Shown here: positions 57,901-64,000 of the stretch, in pieces
Position numbering within the stretch: position 1 is the first letter of the stretch
Layout: each line of letters begins with the position of its first letter
Source: Prevotella sp.
Lineage (GTDB): Bacteria; Bacteroidota; Bacteroidia; Bacteroidales; Bacteroidaceae
Direction of reading: 5' to 3'
Length of the DNA stretch: 64,000 bases
Assembly: GCA_017474925.1 (NCBI GenBank)
Contig: JAFVGN010000021.1
Span: forward strand, 1 to 64,000
Program-made: the position numbers and the translations under genes
Notes under the pieces: model-generated
Seen by the model: only the letters and a program-made list of their open reading frames with translations
The model's database searches: none
What the model was told of the DNA's origin: nothing

Positions 57901-59237
57901 GACTCAAAAGTGTCAGGGGCAGGAACGGTATAGGTAATGAGGGTGCCGCCATTGGATTCAACGCAGTTGCCCGACCAATTATATACACTGGTCAAAGCAT
58001 AACACTCTAACCTTGCCGTTCCTTCCGGTAATGTCACAACGACACTTCCATTATCATCCCAAAATAAATATTGATTATCATGAGATGCATAACCATCTTC
58101 ACCAAAAGAATACCATTCCCTATAGGCTGATGTCACGCTAGGAATCTCCAACGGTTCGTCGGAACTATTATATGCCGTAAAGCGCAGATAGCCTGGATAG
58201 CTGCCTAAAAGTGTTTTGAAATATGCAGCACTAATAGTGAACTGATTATTTGATGGAATTACCAATTCTTCTTCTTGAATAGCACCAGGTATTCCTTTTA
58301 TCAAAACAGGGTTGATAGAAGCCCAATCGGCTTCCGTATAAAGACGGCCTGAATAAACTATAGTAGTACCAGACCATGGTGCCTTGATAGCATTCAGATG
58401 TACATATCCACCATTGGCAGCACCCAATGCCGCAAGGTCAATGGTAATGATTCCGTCAGCAACTGTAGCATACGTACCAGCGGAGGATATTTCAATCATT
58501 CCGTTGCCTGATGATTCCATATTCTGACGATTGAACAAGATACGGGGGAAATCGCCAGTATAAGCTAACTGCAGCTTGCTATAGGATGAAAGGTTGGCAT
58601 ACTGAAGATGCTCAACATTCCAATGACCATATATGATATCATTGTTACTCTTACTATTCCCAAATTCATTAGCACAAGTAGCTACTGTTCCCCAATCTCG
58701 TTCTGCCGATTGGCCAGCAGATAGCCATGCGAAATAAATGTCTGGAGTCAATGAATTGCTCGGATAACTATACAGCTTCATTGACGTGATGGTTACCGTT
58801 TGCTGATAGGGTGCCTTGATAGCATTCAGATGGACATAATGATTGGCATCGTTTAGTCTGATTTTCTCCAAGTCGATTCTCCAAGTGTTGCCTTGCTTCG
58901 TAACATAAGGACCAGTTGGGGAATTAATTTCCAGCCAATCGCCACCATTACCATCACCACTGAGTCTATTGAACAACAAACGTGGAGTACCTTCCGTAAC
59001 AACAATCTCCAACACCTTATAATTAATCAGGTCTGCATAGTTACTATAGTGGACATTATCAGCATCACCATAAACTTTTTCCGTAGAGGTGCCCAGGTTA
59101 TAATAACACGAGGAGCTGTTGTATTTGCTGGCATCTAAGTTTGTATTCGTCAGTTGACCCCATGCATTCCCGACACTCATGCAGAGCATGAGCAGAAGCA
59201 GGAGGACGTGGCGGGTATATTTTATTCGTTTCATCAT
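48978..59237 (-). CDS. Giant secreted repeat protein, Mfa5-like tip adhesin candidate
   Basis: A 3,419-residue exported protein. Signal peptide 1-27. Two copies of a beta domain (73-158 and 220-300) share the segment YVHLNAIKAP. Five copies of a module starting KYxRFYLTDKDG and closing EPxWDxxYxY begin near 482, 778, 1061, 1366 and 1528; the first three carry an added second half. A beta-sandwich near 2130-2280 ends NGADYAVDQLQFY. TWNGTGTNWNNDANW (2754-2768) and GNPYLCSIDMAAF (3133-3145) are frequent in large type-IX-secreted proteins, and the last 75 residues resemble a type IX sorting domain (LQQGVYIINTDG, TKIVVRK). It is last in the fimbrial operon, 21 bases after the previous gene, the position of Porphyromonas mfa5. 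No von Willebrand A metal motif is seen. Confidence 0.8.
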   Translation of the reverse strand: MMKRIKYTRHVLLLLLMLCMSVGNAWGQLTNTNLDASKYNSSSCYYNLGTSTEKVYGDADNVHYSNYADLINYKVLEIVVTEGTPRLLFNRLSGDGNGGDWLEINSPTGPYVTKQGNTWRIDLEKIRLNDANHYVHLNAIKAPYQQTVTITSMKLYSYPSNSLTPDIYFAWLSAGQSAERDWGTVATCANEFGNSKSNNDIIYGHWNVEHLQYANLSSYSKLQLAYTGDFPRILFNRQNMESSGNGMIEISSAGTYATVADGIITIDLAALGAANGGYVHLNAIKAPWSGTTIVYSGRLYTEADWASINPVLIKGIPGAIQEEELVIPSNNQFTISAAYFKTLLGSYPGYLRFTAYNSSDEPLEIPSVTSAYREWYSFGEDGYASHDNQYLFWDDNGSVVVTLPEGTARLECYALTSVYNWSGNCVESNGGTLITYTVPAPDTFESSLKTGGSKGYYLKDYIETETSSTAVDFSKALEKLGSTPKYVRFILTKNGEAVDPTGKLVITGASPAPQQTSKPKQGYYLYNNGNDLSFTGVTITLNGADYADYRVVCVLSTDAAAAATGNVVETEPQWDVQYTYSFTKITMLRFSQLTNPYVQLNIHDQVLSYFGKTEEEMKDSWHADWSVRDKSSRAVQPLRKGSEQGADVWSAYVGYWDWQYQNGNDYGATLNQNYIYAGKGTAADKGKDLLEAVQRMLGFLQLYAPNAFSTMQAASDYEIVYQVDDEYVNAWMPDMKGRWIFRITPFENEPNTGMTTADKPQEPNHTDVSFTLGDIDMPTDAKYARFYLLDKDNNAIAPGTILSVSDGTADGTACAKTTSGIYLYNNGSVVSPTVTIAAPNAYKLYKVVGLFSTSLDGIVLDGTTVNQEPKWDMQWTYNFDYNITTNEQTPQIEWNAVAMTADATPTDIDTDWKASLAELAVGQCIKWYVTDVSSNVQPLAIGTERQSGTWTIALPTGFVVDGNVALLNGKKTIEPEQFASWVATNVYAPSEATYAEVSNHKIVFEIYTNDAGTGYPNARYTFSIYKGFVGTLKPTATTSVVREDPAAGAVTYTVNALIPIGTKYSRFYLTDKDGTPVDPTGKMDAPDSDWILSSVDGYSVTLGKYRYIIDGALTWNATQPITLTLTSAELDQYQIVVVTSNDAAVLNGENKVISEPDWDRQTVYWFKYPAAGWSPEANVEWSAQSMQITAPDIETNKGADYLDNNKSHYTMQWYVVDNNGDVQGLTKGSGRLLDRWAINVNGDPYSIIDNIAAVTNDDNLSNTTFANWAAPVFYAPSNLTMREVAERGIHFVCKFYEDDQTPLSEALCTMTYTVYIDKQDPHAQLKDGGKRGGETISDGLTSETTDLRLYLTRAIAAFNTAIGKTATYARIYLTKSDGTVVDPTTALTGTGGTAFSDPTYGYYLYNTNGISLPNNASLKLEAGKYSFYNVVVAMSADTGEQGHTHDLAPRRAAKVRETYEPDYDYIYTIKFAGTSNFPGAVTASAFTHSKEILVANDEVASVTIPLAENINKIKSELGESSFSSLLGHLHVRYYLTKRAEDGTFEKIPGSENYLSATGGEWLGYRSEQDYGIYWNTVTSVAGSDETMLNVTVSKPFASGGTWEDYKVVIVMTNDLTGQTDDGGSPKLLTHEPDDLNMVYTYSFFKEAAFLFVHDKGASERPYHTQADFADVVQQYNWNNSNSTRENVNEKIRQGVHTVEYDIYVDPTSSTPINLKLPFEKYYGDGDVLEPTAYIRWYDWMTDINNTRLAIAGGSSSMLEDKEETNQGATVSRGLFMLNNSVGGIQPTHTKVGATFNPAGLSEMVTIACDVSKYYDGIYSGSADDDRPGFSGKKKPYLMHEPTLSTRYIFHIRPASVIATDIQIGHDKLNAGGADMFQLAEDNGRVSVAMKNASTEFSIRANLSELDYYYIYNGTSPTVCSEIAWYAYFEDETGIYRNDTKLTLYDSDKTNRISRIQVSALNGTYNAISGSGSKTVEARAGQRFHLVGYIGDGTSMAPVVHYEVNLIDAPAYDVAHLPLERTEAYLRQHMTLQATVDFDGLCGTELSETLTSQRQNHSTEPMPWLNAEYGFCYPDVRRIWANSNTDYMGISPLHGDYMLLRSMNMTGVSKSETYDYYYHWWDSSLLYDYTYSFGLENSGKYGSFLYVDASDESRTIAKMDFQAQLCAGSELCFTGVVANMTGGNVQPQVMATVYAVKGNGVRTRVVSFHSSNLSTNTAGAYNNGVWYQMYGRVAIPSSVDLTGVDHYEVDIDNYSPGTNGADYAVDQLQFYTSNAKLKVKQEDVECGDLAVKMNVYIDDDALVSKKGYNIYWRICDSNGTPLTDPMLYDGTNLYGTTSVPTDYPATIPTEVEFKSSTATSGYFMGTDGHLYFSLAKKPFQLVQGEQYYVSVYLLSETGAPTDEDLWGKNTDACDVYSPIFVPKMMYLEMQDSSGEVVTTVDGSCSTGEATVNLKVVLQMPDADEISGFKAYEGVHFDYFKGTLEQFNAYKITVGENGYYLSDALKHYRNKENVSGSDAYKTATNLVPSYESVNPQYYAVINQAISEGLLFLSCSNSYNGKVDEVHHAIAALPIEDKVNNGTTDFNICTPLEYVFTVNMSGNAPTIVLGFEDVTYPDGVRVVRVGKEQLLNMQNGDYLLHIPVNTFKVNDGAPAKTGTLNIVGDLDLLKYATTDIYQTTDSKVLANVDKVATFASTTISGSQMYIAVNFHGTDVTKPTFYEGYAYRMFFQVKDADDADACEGNVEFLLKVVPEFVTWNGTGTNWNNDANWGRSTRAELNKSADATQNTATIAQEGIYQDNLELRGNATIPKTYAPMKFTYVTIPTGLQAPNLVNLTYDTEGIYNNIGTGAAENIQYDIMVRYTEKTCQGGTNHTPVEGSVYDCEKFYGNWAKELYMKPRAELLNQQYLTYEKVWVEKELASNSWTLMSTPLQNTYAGDMYVPVTADAETNGRQLTEAFQPISFSTTENAAGVKYSRTQYPIYQRGWTQAGVYVYTKTNDVRATKYSANIPGGVSDNLVQWSHAYNDVTVPYSTWTAFSIKPHKKDQTAATLIRLPKADTSFDYYQWDNQQPTSGQLSQNVEKSTTGKLLTDGTANISGVTYGTLYGTTVRTAGSGTFNAAIADIQSSPANYQLVGNPYLCSIDMAAFLAGNTDNLETSAYWTYTNNDTSHGLTNGTIGPMQSFFVKAKANATQITFTPAMMVDRAVQNTSLSAPTVSLPDALLLTARNDHGSSLACIQQGEVQAVETLFDSNLSDVPMVYTVADGMAVSINQMPELQLVSFGVTCNSDEAVDVTLTGVDAIGGDLEVVDAVDGTTQVVTEGMAVSVLPNEYGRYFLMNRAATGIDQQVKNGIVVSSHDGLVTVSAAQPLGTVRALSLNGATLFSASDCQQRVQFPLQQGVYIINTDGAAGRSSTKIVVRKD

Positions 59238-59258
59238 TATAGGTCTTTTCTACGTTGG

Positions 59259-60926
59259 TTAATGGCTGTGGGGGCAGTGCTGGAAACCTGCATGGTGCAG
59301 GGGTGCATAGAGCATCTGGTCCTGAGAGAGAGTCATATAGAAACGATACGTCATGTCGCGGCGGTAGTTGCCCCCAACATAAAGTCGTATCTTCATTTCG
59401 TGGTAAATCTTCTTATCAGCAGTCATCGCCTCTTCCGGATCAGCAATGTAGCCGAAAATGAAGGGCTCGTAGTTAGGATCCGCACCCGGTGTCAGGTTCG
59501 GGTCCCATTGAGGAACACTGCTGTCATTGTTCGGATACCATACCGGTGCACGCCCAGCATTATCGTCATCCTTCACAATGTCCCCAGTAGCACGATAGAA
59601 GCCAGCGGCCTCAACCTGTTCGTTGCTCAGCCAGGCTCCGCCCTTGGTGGTGGCAGTAAAGAAGGAGTTCTCCCAAGCCGATACGTCTGGCGAGGTCGTT
59701 GCCGGTTGCAGCGTCCAGTAGTCGCCAGATCCAACGTTATATTTCACTTGTGTCGATGTGCCTTTGGTGACCAGCGGCAACAGGTGGAAGTGTCCGTAGT
59801 CATGGAACGTAAAGTTATAAATGTGATTCTCAGTATCCACCTCGCTGACACTCACGGGGAATACACCGATGGGCGGGAAGTCGTAGGGGATAATCTGGAA
59901 GTGAAAGTCGTCCAAAATGATGGGGATGACGCGATAGTCGTTGCGGGCAATGTAGTCCCACATATCATCATCTTCCGTCGTTTCGCCCTTGTTATCGATG
60001 AGAGCGTAGCGGTATTCCTGCGTCGACGAGGCATCGCCCAGTCCGATGGTCAGGTAGAAGTCGGTACCCGTAGCGCACTCATTGACATAGAACGTCACCT
60101 CGCGAGTGGCGTCATTGGCCAGCGCCTCCGTTGTTGCCATGCCAGGGATAGCCAGTTCCACAGTGGCAGGCGTGCCGTTCAGGTTTGGCTGGATGTCGCC
60201 ATGAACAGCACCCATCGTATTGGCATTGCCCGCAACGGTATAGTTGGGCAGCAGCATCAGGTTATTCGCTACATTGTCGGTGATGCCCGTGATGGTAGCA
60301 TACTTGATATACTGTTCAGTGCCCGTCTCATTCTTTACGCTGACGGTCATCTTTGCCAACATGCGCACCACAACAAGATCTTTTTGTGTATCCGAAGCAG
60401 CGATATCCAACGTCTGTTTGTTGCTCATGGGAATACCCTGTGTTGCAGAAGGTACAAAGCCGTTACCATTTACCGTTACCACAGCATCGGTGATGCTTGC
60501 TATAGCCTCTGATGTCAGCGTCTGGCCTACTGTTGCAGAGGTAATAGCGGCTGGAAGGTTGGACTCAGCGATGTTGGCAAAGCTATAGGCTGTGTATGTG
60601 CCGGCATCCAGGACAAGGTTTTCGGCAACCACGTCAATCTCCGCATTAGCCTCCTCCACAGAAGCTTTCGACTGTTTGAGCACCACCTTGTTGTCGGCAT
60701 CGGTCAGCACCACACACCATGAATACATCATCTCCGTTCGGTCCGTCTTGGCATTGCCGTCCGTCCACGACCTGGTCACTATGTCGCCATTGTCAACACC
60801 AATGCGCAGAGTCACAAGAGCCTTACCCTCATCTTGCAGACTGTCAACAGGTGCGTCGTCTGACGAACACCCAGCCAGCAGGAGTCCGAACAGAAACAGA
60901 TATGTATATAGGAATGCTTTCTTCAT
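59259..60926 (-). CDS. Fimbrillin-fold lipoprotein (Mfa4/tip-type)
   Basis: A 555-residue lipoprotein with lipobox LLLAGC (Cys20). The early part has the fimbrillin-like pattern KALVTLRIGVDNGDIVTRSW, with the TRSW site typical of where fimbrial pro-peptides are cut. The middle is beta-rich (VELAIPGMATTEAL), and the C-terminal part (about 350-555) is longer than in fimbrillins and ends in a His-rich tail. Position four in the operon matches Porphyromonas mfa4, a tip-complex subunit. The ATG at 60926 is used. The stop lies 21 bases before the giant gene. Confidence 0.75.
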   Translation of the reverse strand: MKKAFLYTYLFLFGLLLAGCSSDDAPVDSLQDEGKALVTLRIGVDNGDIVTRSWTDGNAKTDRTEMMYSWCVVLTDADNKVVLKQSKASVEEANAEIDVVAENLVLDAGTYTAYSFANIAESNLPAAITSATVGQTLTSEAIASITDAVVTVNGNGFVPSATQGIPMSNKQTLDIAASDTQKDLVVVRMLAKMTVSVKNETGTEQYIKYATITGITDNVANNLMLLPNYTVAGNANTMGAVHGDIQPNLNGTPATVELAIPGMATTEALANDATREVTFYVNECATGTDFYLTIGLGDASSTQEYRYALIDNKGETTEDDDMWDYIARNDYRVIPIILDDFHFQIIPYDFPPIGVFPVSVSEVDTENHIYNFTFHDYGHFHLLPLVTKGTSTQVKYNVGSGDYWTLQPATTSPDVSAWENSFFTATTKGGAWLSNEQVEAAGFYRATGDIVKDDDNAGRAPVWYPNNDSSVPQWDPNLTPGADPNYEPFIFGYIADPEEAMTADKKIYHEMKIRLYVGGNYRRDMTYRFYMTLSQDQMLYAPLHHAGFQHCPHSH

Positions 60927-60930
60927 AGTC

Positions 60931-62397
60931 TTACATGTATATCGAAGCATGGGTGAACTTGTCCCACCTCTTGACGACGATGCGCAGCGTCAAGTTACGC
61001 TTGTTGTCGATGCTGCCTATCCATACGCGGTAGATGTTGTTGCGTACGATGCCGATGTTCATCGCTGTCTCCTGATGTGACAGTTCCGTTGTACTGTTCG
61101 TGGTCGTGATGTCGTACGAAGTGTCCTCGCCCTGATGGCGCAGGTAGCCGTAGTAGACATAGCGGTCGGGATTGGAATCGGTCAGTCCGCCCTTGTAGTA
61201 GTAACCCTCGACGGCAATACCCGTAGCATGATAATACAGAGGCGACTCCGGCAGCAGGGTATTCTCCATGGGGTATGCCACGATGACATCCTCGCCGCTC
61301 TTGTCCATGTCGGACAGCGTGCCATATCCCGAAGTAGTACCGCTGACGGCAACGGCAGCGTGCATGTCGGCAACCTTCTTGCAGTAGCTGCTGCTGGCGA
61401 ACGTCGTCTCCGTCAGGTCTTTGACATTTTGAAGCGAGTTGGTCAGTAGAGGAAATTCGCTTGAACCTTTATCCTTTGTTTGGGGATCCAGCACATAGTT
61501 GTCCGTAGTTTCATCGACGAGCCACTGACAAGTACTGGAACTAATATCGTCAGTCAGGCGCTTCAGCAGGTATTCCTTGCCGTAGGTGCTATGTTTGTTC
61601 GTCAGATTGAACGGCATGATTGCCGTCACCACGAACTTGTCGGTACTGCCCGTCACATCATAGACATAGCCCGACTTGTCAGCGTTATAGGAACCATTGA
61701 CCGCCCAGAAGTCAATGCGGGCAGCCATGCGCTCAATGAACAAGGGCTGTGTGGTCAGGTCGTAATAGTAGTCACCTGCAGCATCTTGACTGCCGTGTCC
61801 GCTAAACGTCAGCGTCTGGTCCTGCTCTGACGACATGACGAAGTTGCCGCAGCTGGCTACCGGTCTCGTTTCATCACCGCTATAGATGCCACTAAGCGTC
61901 ATGTTGCGCAGGACGTCCAGGTGCGATGTGCCCGCAGCGACGCTGCCTGTCAGGTCAGCATTGGCTACGACAATGGCACGGTAGGTCTTGGTGAAGTCGA
62001 TGGCATTTTGGGGCACCAACTGGTTGCCAGTCTGGTAGGTAGCCTCGATGCGTGCATCATTGTCCTTAGTGGTTCGCGACACAGGATAGTAAGCAACGAA
62101 GTCGATGACAGGGTTAGCGGTAGTGTTGATGCCTGCAACGTCCGATGTCTGATAGAGCATCAGCGTGATACCGGTCACGGCATTCTCGCGGTCGAAGCCT
62201 GCCTCTCGTCCATCGCCATTCTCACCACCAGACGGTGTACCACGGGTGATGGTACCATTGCTGTTAGTGACGGCAATAGACAGATTGATAAAGCATTTGC
62301 TCACCTCAGGCACTGTCACGTCGGTATCGTCTGTTACCTCCTTGCATGCCGTCAGTAGCATCGCCACCAGTCCTATATATATCAACCGCAGTCTCAC
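60931..62397 (-). CDS. Fimbrillin-fold lipoprotein (Mfa3/FimA-like)
   Basis: A 488-residue lipoprotein, lipobox LLTAC (Cys18), with a GTG start at 62397 preceded by an A-rich ribosome-binding region. CFINLSIAVTNSNGTITRGT is the fimbrillin N-terminal strand with a TRG cleavage-like site. IVRNNIYRVWIGSIDN near the end is the hallmark of FimA/Mfa1-type proteins (VRNNxY), and the last strand RNLTLRIVVKRWDKF fits the C-terminal arm used for strand exchange. It is third in the operon, like mfa3. Four bases separate it from the next gene. Confidence 0.8.
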   Translation of the reverse strand: MRLRLIYIGLVAMLLTACKEVTDDTDVTVPEVSKCFINLSIAVTNSNGTITRGTPSGGENGDGREAGFDRENAVTGITLMLYQTSDVAGINTTANPVIDFVAYYPVSRTTKDNDARIEATYQTGNQLVPQNAIDFTKTYRAIVVANADLTGSVAAGTSHLDVLRNMTLSGIYSGDETRPVASCGNFVMSSEQDQTLTFSGHGSQDAAGDYYYDLTTQPLFIERMAARIDFWAVNGSYNADKSGYVYDVTGSTDKFVVTAIMPFNLTNKHSTYGKEYLLKRLTDDISSSTCQWLVDETTDNYVLDPQTKDKGSSEFPLLTNSLQNVKDLTETTFASSSYCKKVADMHAAVAVSGTTSGYGTLSDMDKSGEDVIVAYPMENTLLPESPLYYHATGIAVEGYYYKGGLTDSNPDRYVYYGYLRHQGEDTSYDITTTNSTTELSHQETAMNIGIVRNNIYRVWIGSIDNKRNLTLRIVVKRWDKFTHASIYM

Positions 62398-62423
62398 CGT
62401 TTTATTCTTTTTTTAATTTCTCC

Positions 62424-63518
62424 TTAATCCAAGTCCACGTTCTGTATACGCATAGCCCACGACAGCACGTTGATGCGTAACTCGGCATACTGCCACTTAT
62501 CGTTACGGATGAAAAAGTCCATATAGAAGTCGTAGGCGCGATCCAGATACTCCTGCCGCGAGTAGGCAAACAGGTCATAGGCGTTACGTCCCTGTGCCAG
62601 GAAGTACGTCAGGTCGATGGCTGCCACCTCCTTGCCGGTATTGCGATTACGGATGATGAGAAGGGCATTTTCCTCGCTCTTCTCGTGCCATATCAATCGG
62701 TTGAAGGTCAGGCAGGCATGTGCCGTGCGCTCCGTAGCTACACCGCCATTCAGATCAGCATTGTCCGTATTCCACTTGTAGAACGGGGTATATACCAAGT
62801 CGTCGTCGGGCAGCAGCGTGTTGTTGTAGGCCAGACGTCCGTTGCAGTCGACGATGAAGTAGTCGAACTCCTCGGTCGATATGTCCGTGGGGTCGTCCAG
62901 ATTATGCAGTCCGATGGTCAGCATTTTCGTGTCGCGTACCATCGATATGTTGGCTATGGTCTTGTCGGCATCCTTCACCTCCACCACTTCGGCACCGCTC
63001 ATGCCGTGCCACAATGTGTCCAGTGGGGCAGCATTGCTGACATAGGATATATTTCCGGCTGACAAACTGTTGGACACGCGACCTGTCTCACGGTCCAGCG
63101 TGACCGTCAGTTTCTCGTTATCGTCGCCTACTGCCAGAGGGCTGCGACGATATTTGGCGCCAGGTGTGGCCAGTGTCGCTTCATAGCTCTTCTGGTTGGC
63201 CAGTGCTATGAGGCGATACTTGCCCTCAGGCAGATCCAGTATCTGCATGGCGTGGGTATACTGTCCGTCGAGCATCATGCCCATGCTGGGGATGTTGTTG
63301 TTCTCGTAGGTCCGTACGAATCGTCCATCGCTGTCGAATACATACAGCGTCACGCCACCCACGTGGTCACCGAACATGTCGGAGCGCTGCAGGTTATAGT
63401 CGTACTTGAAGGTGACGAAGAGACCGCAGTTGGTCAGGTCTTCATCCTCTTTCATCATGTCGCAGCCCGAGAGCATAGCGATTGATACAAGTGCCACAAG
63501 ATATTTCTTCAGTTTCAT
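62424..63518 (-). CDS. FimB/Mfa2 family fimbrial anchor lipoprotein
   Basis: A 364-residue lipoprotein, lipobox MLSGC (Cys19), of the FimB/Mfa2 family, which anchors and limits the length of Bacteroidales fimbriae at the outer membrane. Visible marks are CGLFVTFKYDYNLQRSDMFG, a two-domain transthyretin-like layout with VTLYVFDSDGRFVRT, and the C-terminal ELRINVLSWAMRIQNVDL. That tail is strikingly like the end of the fimbrillin before it (ARINILSWAKRPQSWNL). The ATG at 63518 is used. It is second in the operon, like mfa2. Confidence 0.88.
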   Translation of the reverse strand: MKLKKYLVALVSIAMLSGCDMMKEDEDLTNCGLFVTFKYDYNLQRSDMFGDHVGGVTLYVFDSDGRFVRTYENNNIPSMGMMLDGQYTHAMQILDLPEGKYRLIALANQKSYEATLATPGAKYRRSPLAVGDDNEKLTVTLDRETGRVSNSLSAGNISYVSNAAPLDTLWHGMSGAEVVEVKDADKTIANISMVRDTKMLTIGLHNLDDPTDISTEEFDYFIVDCNGRLAYNNTLLPDDDLVYTPFYKWNTDNADLNGGVATERTAHACLTFNRLIWHEKSEENALLIIRNRNTGKEVAAIDLTYFLAQGRNAYDLFAYSRQEYLDRAYDFYMDFFIRNDKWQYAELRINVLSWAMRIQNVDLD

Positions 63519-63534
63519 GAAATCGTTAGTTTTA

Positions 63535-63708
63535 TCCCCTTTGGCGGAAGCCGTTTCCCCGATGAACGGGGACACTCCGCGTCAGCGATAATATATAGTA
63601 TGTACGCGAGTACTTATTTTGTTTTGATGGCGTTGTCTCTTTTTGTTTTTGTATATTGTGTGGCTGCCGCCATCAGGGCAGCCACACAATAGTTGAGAGA
63701 AATTCAGT
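63535..63708 (-). promoter_or_regulatory. Intercistronic hairpins between fimbrillin and anchor genes
   Basis: The 190-base gap holds a perfect 14-bp stem with an eight-base loop (63655-63668 and 63677-63690), 18 bases after the fimbrillin stop. A GC stem TCCCCG/CGGGGA near 63558-63574 lies within a GCGGA/TCCGC pair. The large hairpin is followed by an A-rich, not T-rich, tract on the minus strand, so it is more likely a partial stop or mRNA-stability element than a full terminator. Confidence 0.55.
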
Positions 63709-64000
63709 TTACTTCAGGTTCCAGCTCTGAGGACGCTTAGCCCAAGAGAGGATGTTAATACGAGCCTTGATGAAGCTATCCTCCAGGTCATCATCGGGAT
63801 GATCAGTGGTTCTCAGTTCACCAGGAGTAGCAGCACCAATCTTGACAATATCATTGAGTTCAAGATCATACCAGTTGTTACGGACAACACCATAGCGGCC
63901 TAAGTATGCAGCATTGCGTACGTCGCCTGTACCAGGATAAATCTTGTCAATGGTTGATTCTGCGGGTAGCACACCACCTACAGCAATATTTGCCCATGGA
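63709..64000 (-). CDS. Mfa1-type major fimbrillin, C-terminal part (cut by window edge)
   Basis: The last 96 codons of a larger gene whose 5' part lies beyond the right edge. The frame is open to base 64000, and the visible part begins PWANIAVGGVLPAEST. The segment GRYGVVRNNWYDLELNDIVK is the family hallmark of Mfa1/FimA fimbrillins, and the protein ends ARINILSWAKRPQSWNLK, the C-terminal arm. It is first in the visible operon, in the place of mfa1, and would be the shaft subunit. Confidence 0.85.
   Translation of the reverse strand, partial: PWANIAVGGVLPAESTIDKIYPGTGDVRNAAYLGRYGVVRNNWYDLELNDIVKIGAATPGELRTTDHPDDDLEDSFIKARINILSWAKRPQSWNLK

Noticed and set aside
48978..59237. Possible von Willebrand A domain as in Porphyromonas Mfa5.
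   Set aside because: The only DxSxS-like text, VDASDESRT near residue 2146, lies in a beta-sandwich segment and lacks the other metal-site residues.
59154..60512. A 452-codon plus-strand frame, and a 358-codon one at 50118-51194.
   Set aside because: Both are antisense to fimbrial operon genes with clear signal peptides and domains, so they are shadows.

Overview
The window looks like chromosome of a Bacteroidales bacterium, most probably Prevotella or a close relative. The signs are the TTTG/TAnnTTTG (-33/-7) promoters before many genes, a type III glutamine synthetase, the LL-diaminopimelate aminotransferase route to lysine, many lipoproteins, PorT-like and porin-like outer-membrane proteins, and an Mfa-type fimbrial operon whose last gene has a type IX-secretion-like C-terminus. 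Base composition is near 50 % GC and even, and I see no prophage, insertion sequence or CRISPR array.

Layout. At 1-136 a stable-RNA promoter and boxA-like leader point left, so an rRNA operon probably starts just outside the window. At 246-2521 come an OmpA lipoprotein and the ung/DUF3109 pair. At 2591-11137 are a Cache-PP2C phosphatase, an AGCS amino-acid symporter, gpmI, and a TPR protein with an M16 peptidase. At 11462-21735 a one-direction nitrogen and lysine block runs gltB-gltD-dapF-dapL-glnN, with a palindrome-rich region before it and a structured RNA after it. At 21993-32452 lie housekeeping genes: a HerA-like ATPase, a YpfJ metallopeptidase, a PorT-like protein, a phosphopantetheinyl transferase, a RecD-like helicase, DUF3822-rsmD, dnaG and cls. 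At 32636-36548 is etfB-etfA-(59-aa membrane peptide)-acyl-CoA dehydrogenase. At 36651-41572 are envelope genes (AsmA-like, a thioredoxin-fold lipoprotein lacking its cysteines, a TPR lipoprotein). At 41747-44958 are tRNA-Leu(UAA) and pyrE-SRPBCC-argH-lipoprotein, with pyrE driven by 75-bp tandem promoter repeats. At 45202-48949 are a second Cache-PP2C phosphatase, a porin and a frameshifted gene. From 48978 to the right edge, all on the minus strand, lies an Mfa-like fimbrial operon: fimbrillin (cut by the edge), FimB/Mfa2 anchor, two fimbrillin-fold lipoproteins, and a giant 3,419-residue secreted protein.

How they work together. GltBD, GSIII and the two Dap enzymes tie ammonium capture to diaminopimelate and lysine synthesis. 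EtfAB would pass electrons to or from the acyl-CoA dehydrogenase. The fimbrial operon follows the order of Porphyromonas mfa1-mfa5 (fimbrillin, anchor, tip proteins, large type-IX-secreted tip protein), but the last protein here is built on different repeat modules. The items most worth a second look are this giant tip-adhesin candidate, the tandem promoter repeats before pyrE, the folded RNA after glnN, the small membrane peptide in the Etf operon, and a gene broken exactly at a slippery heptamer.
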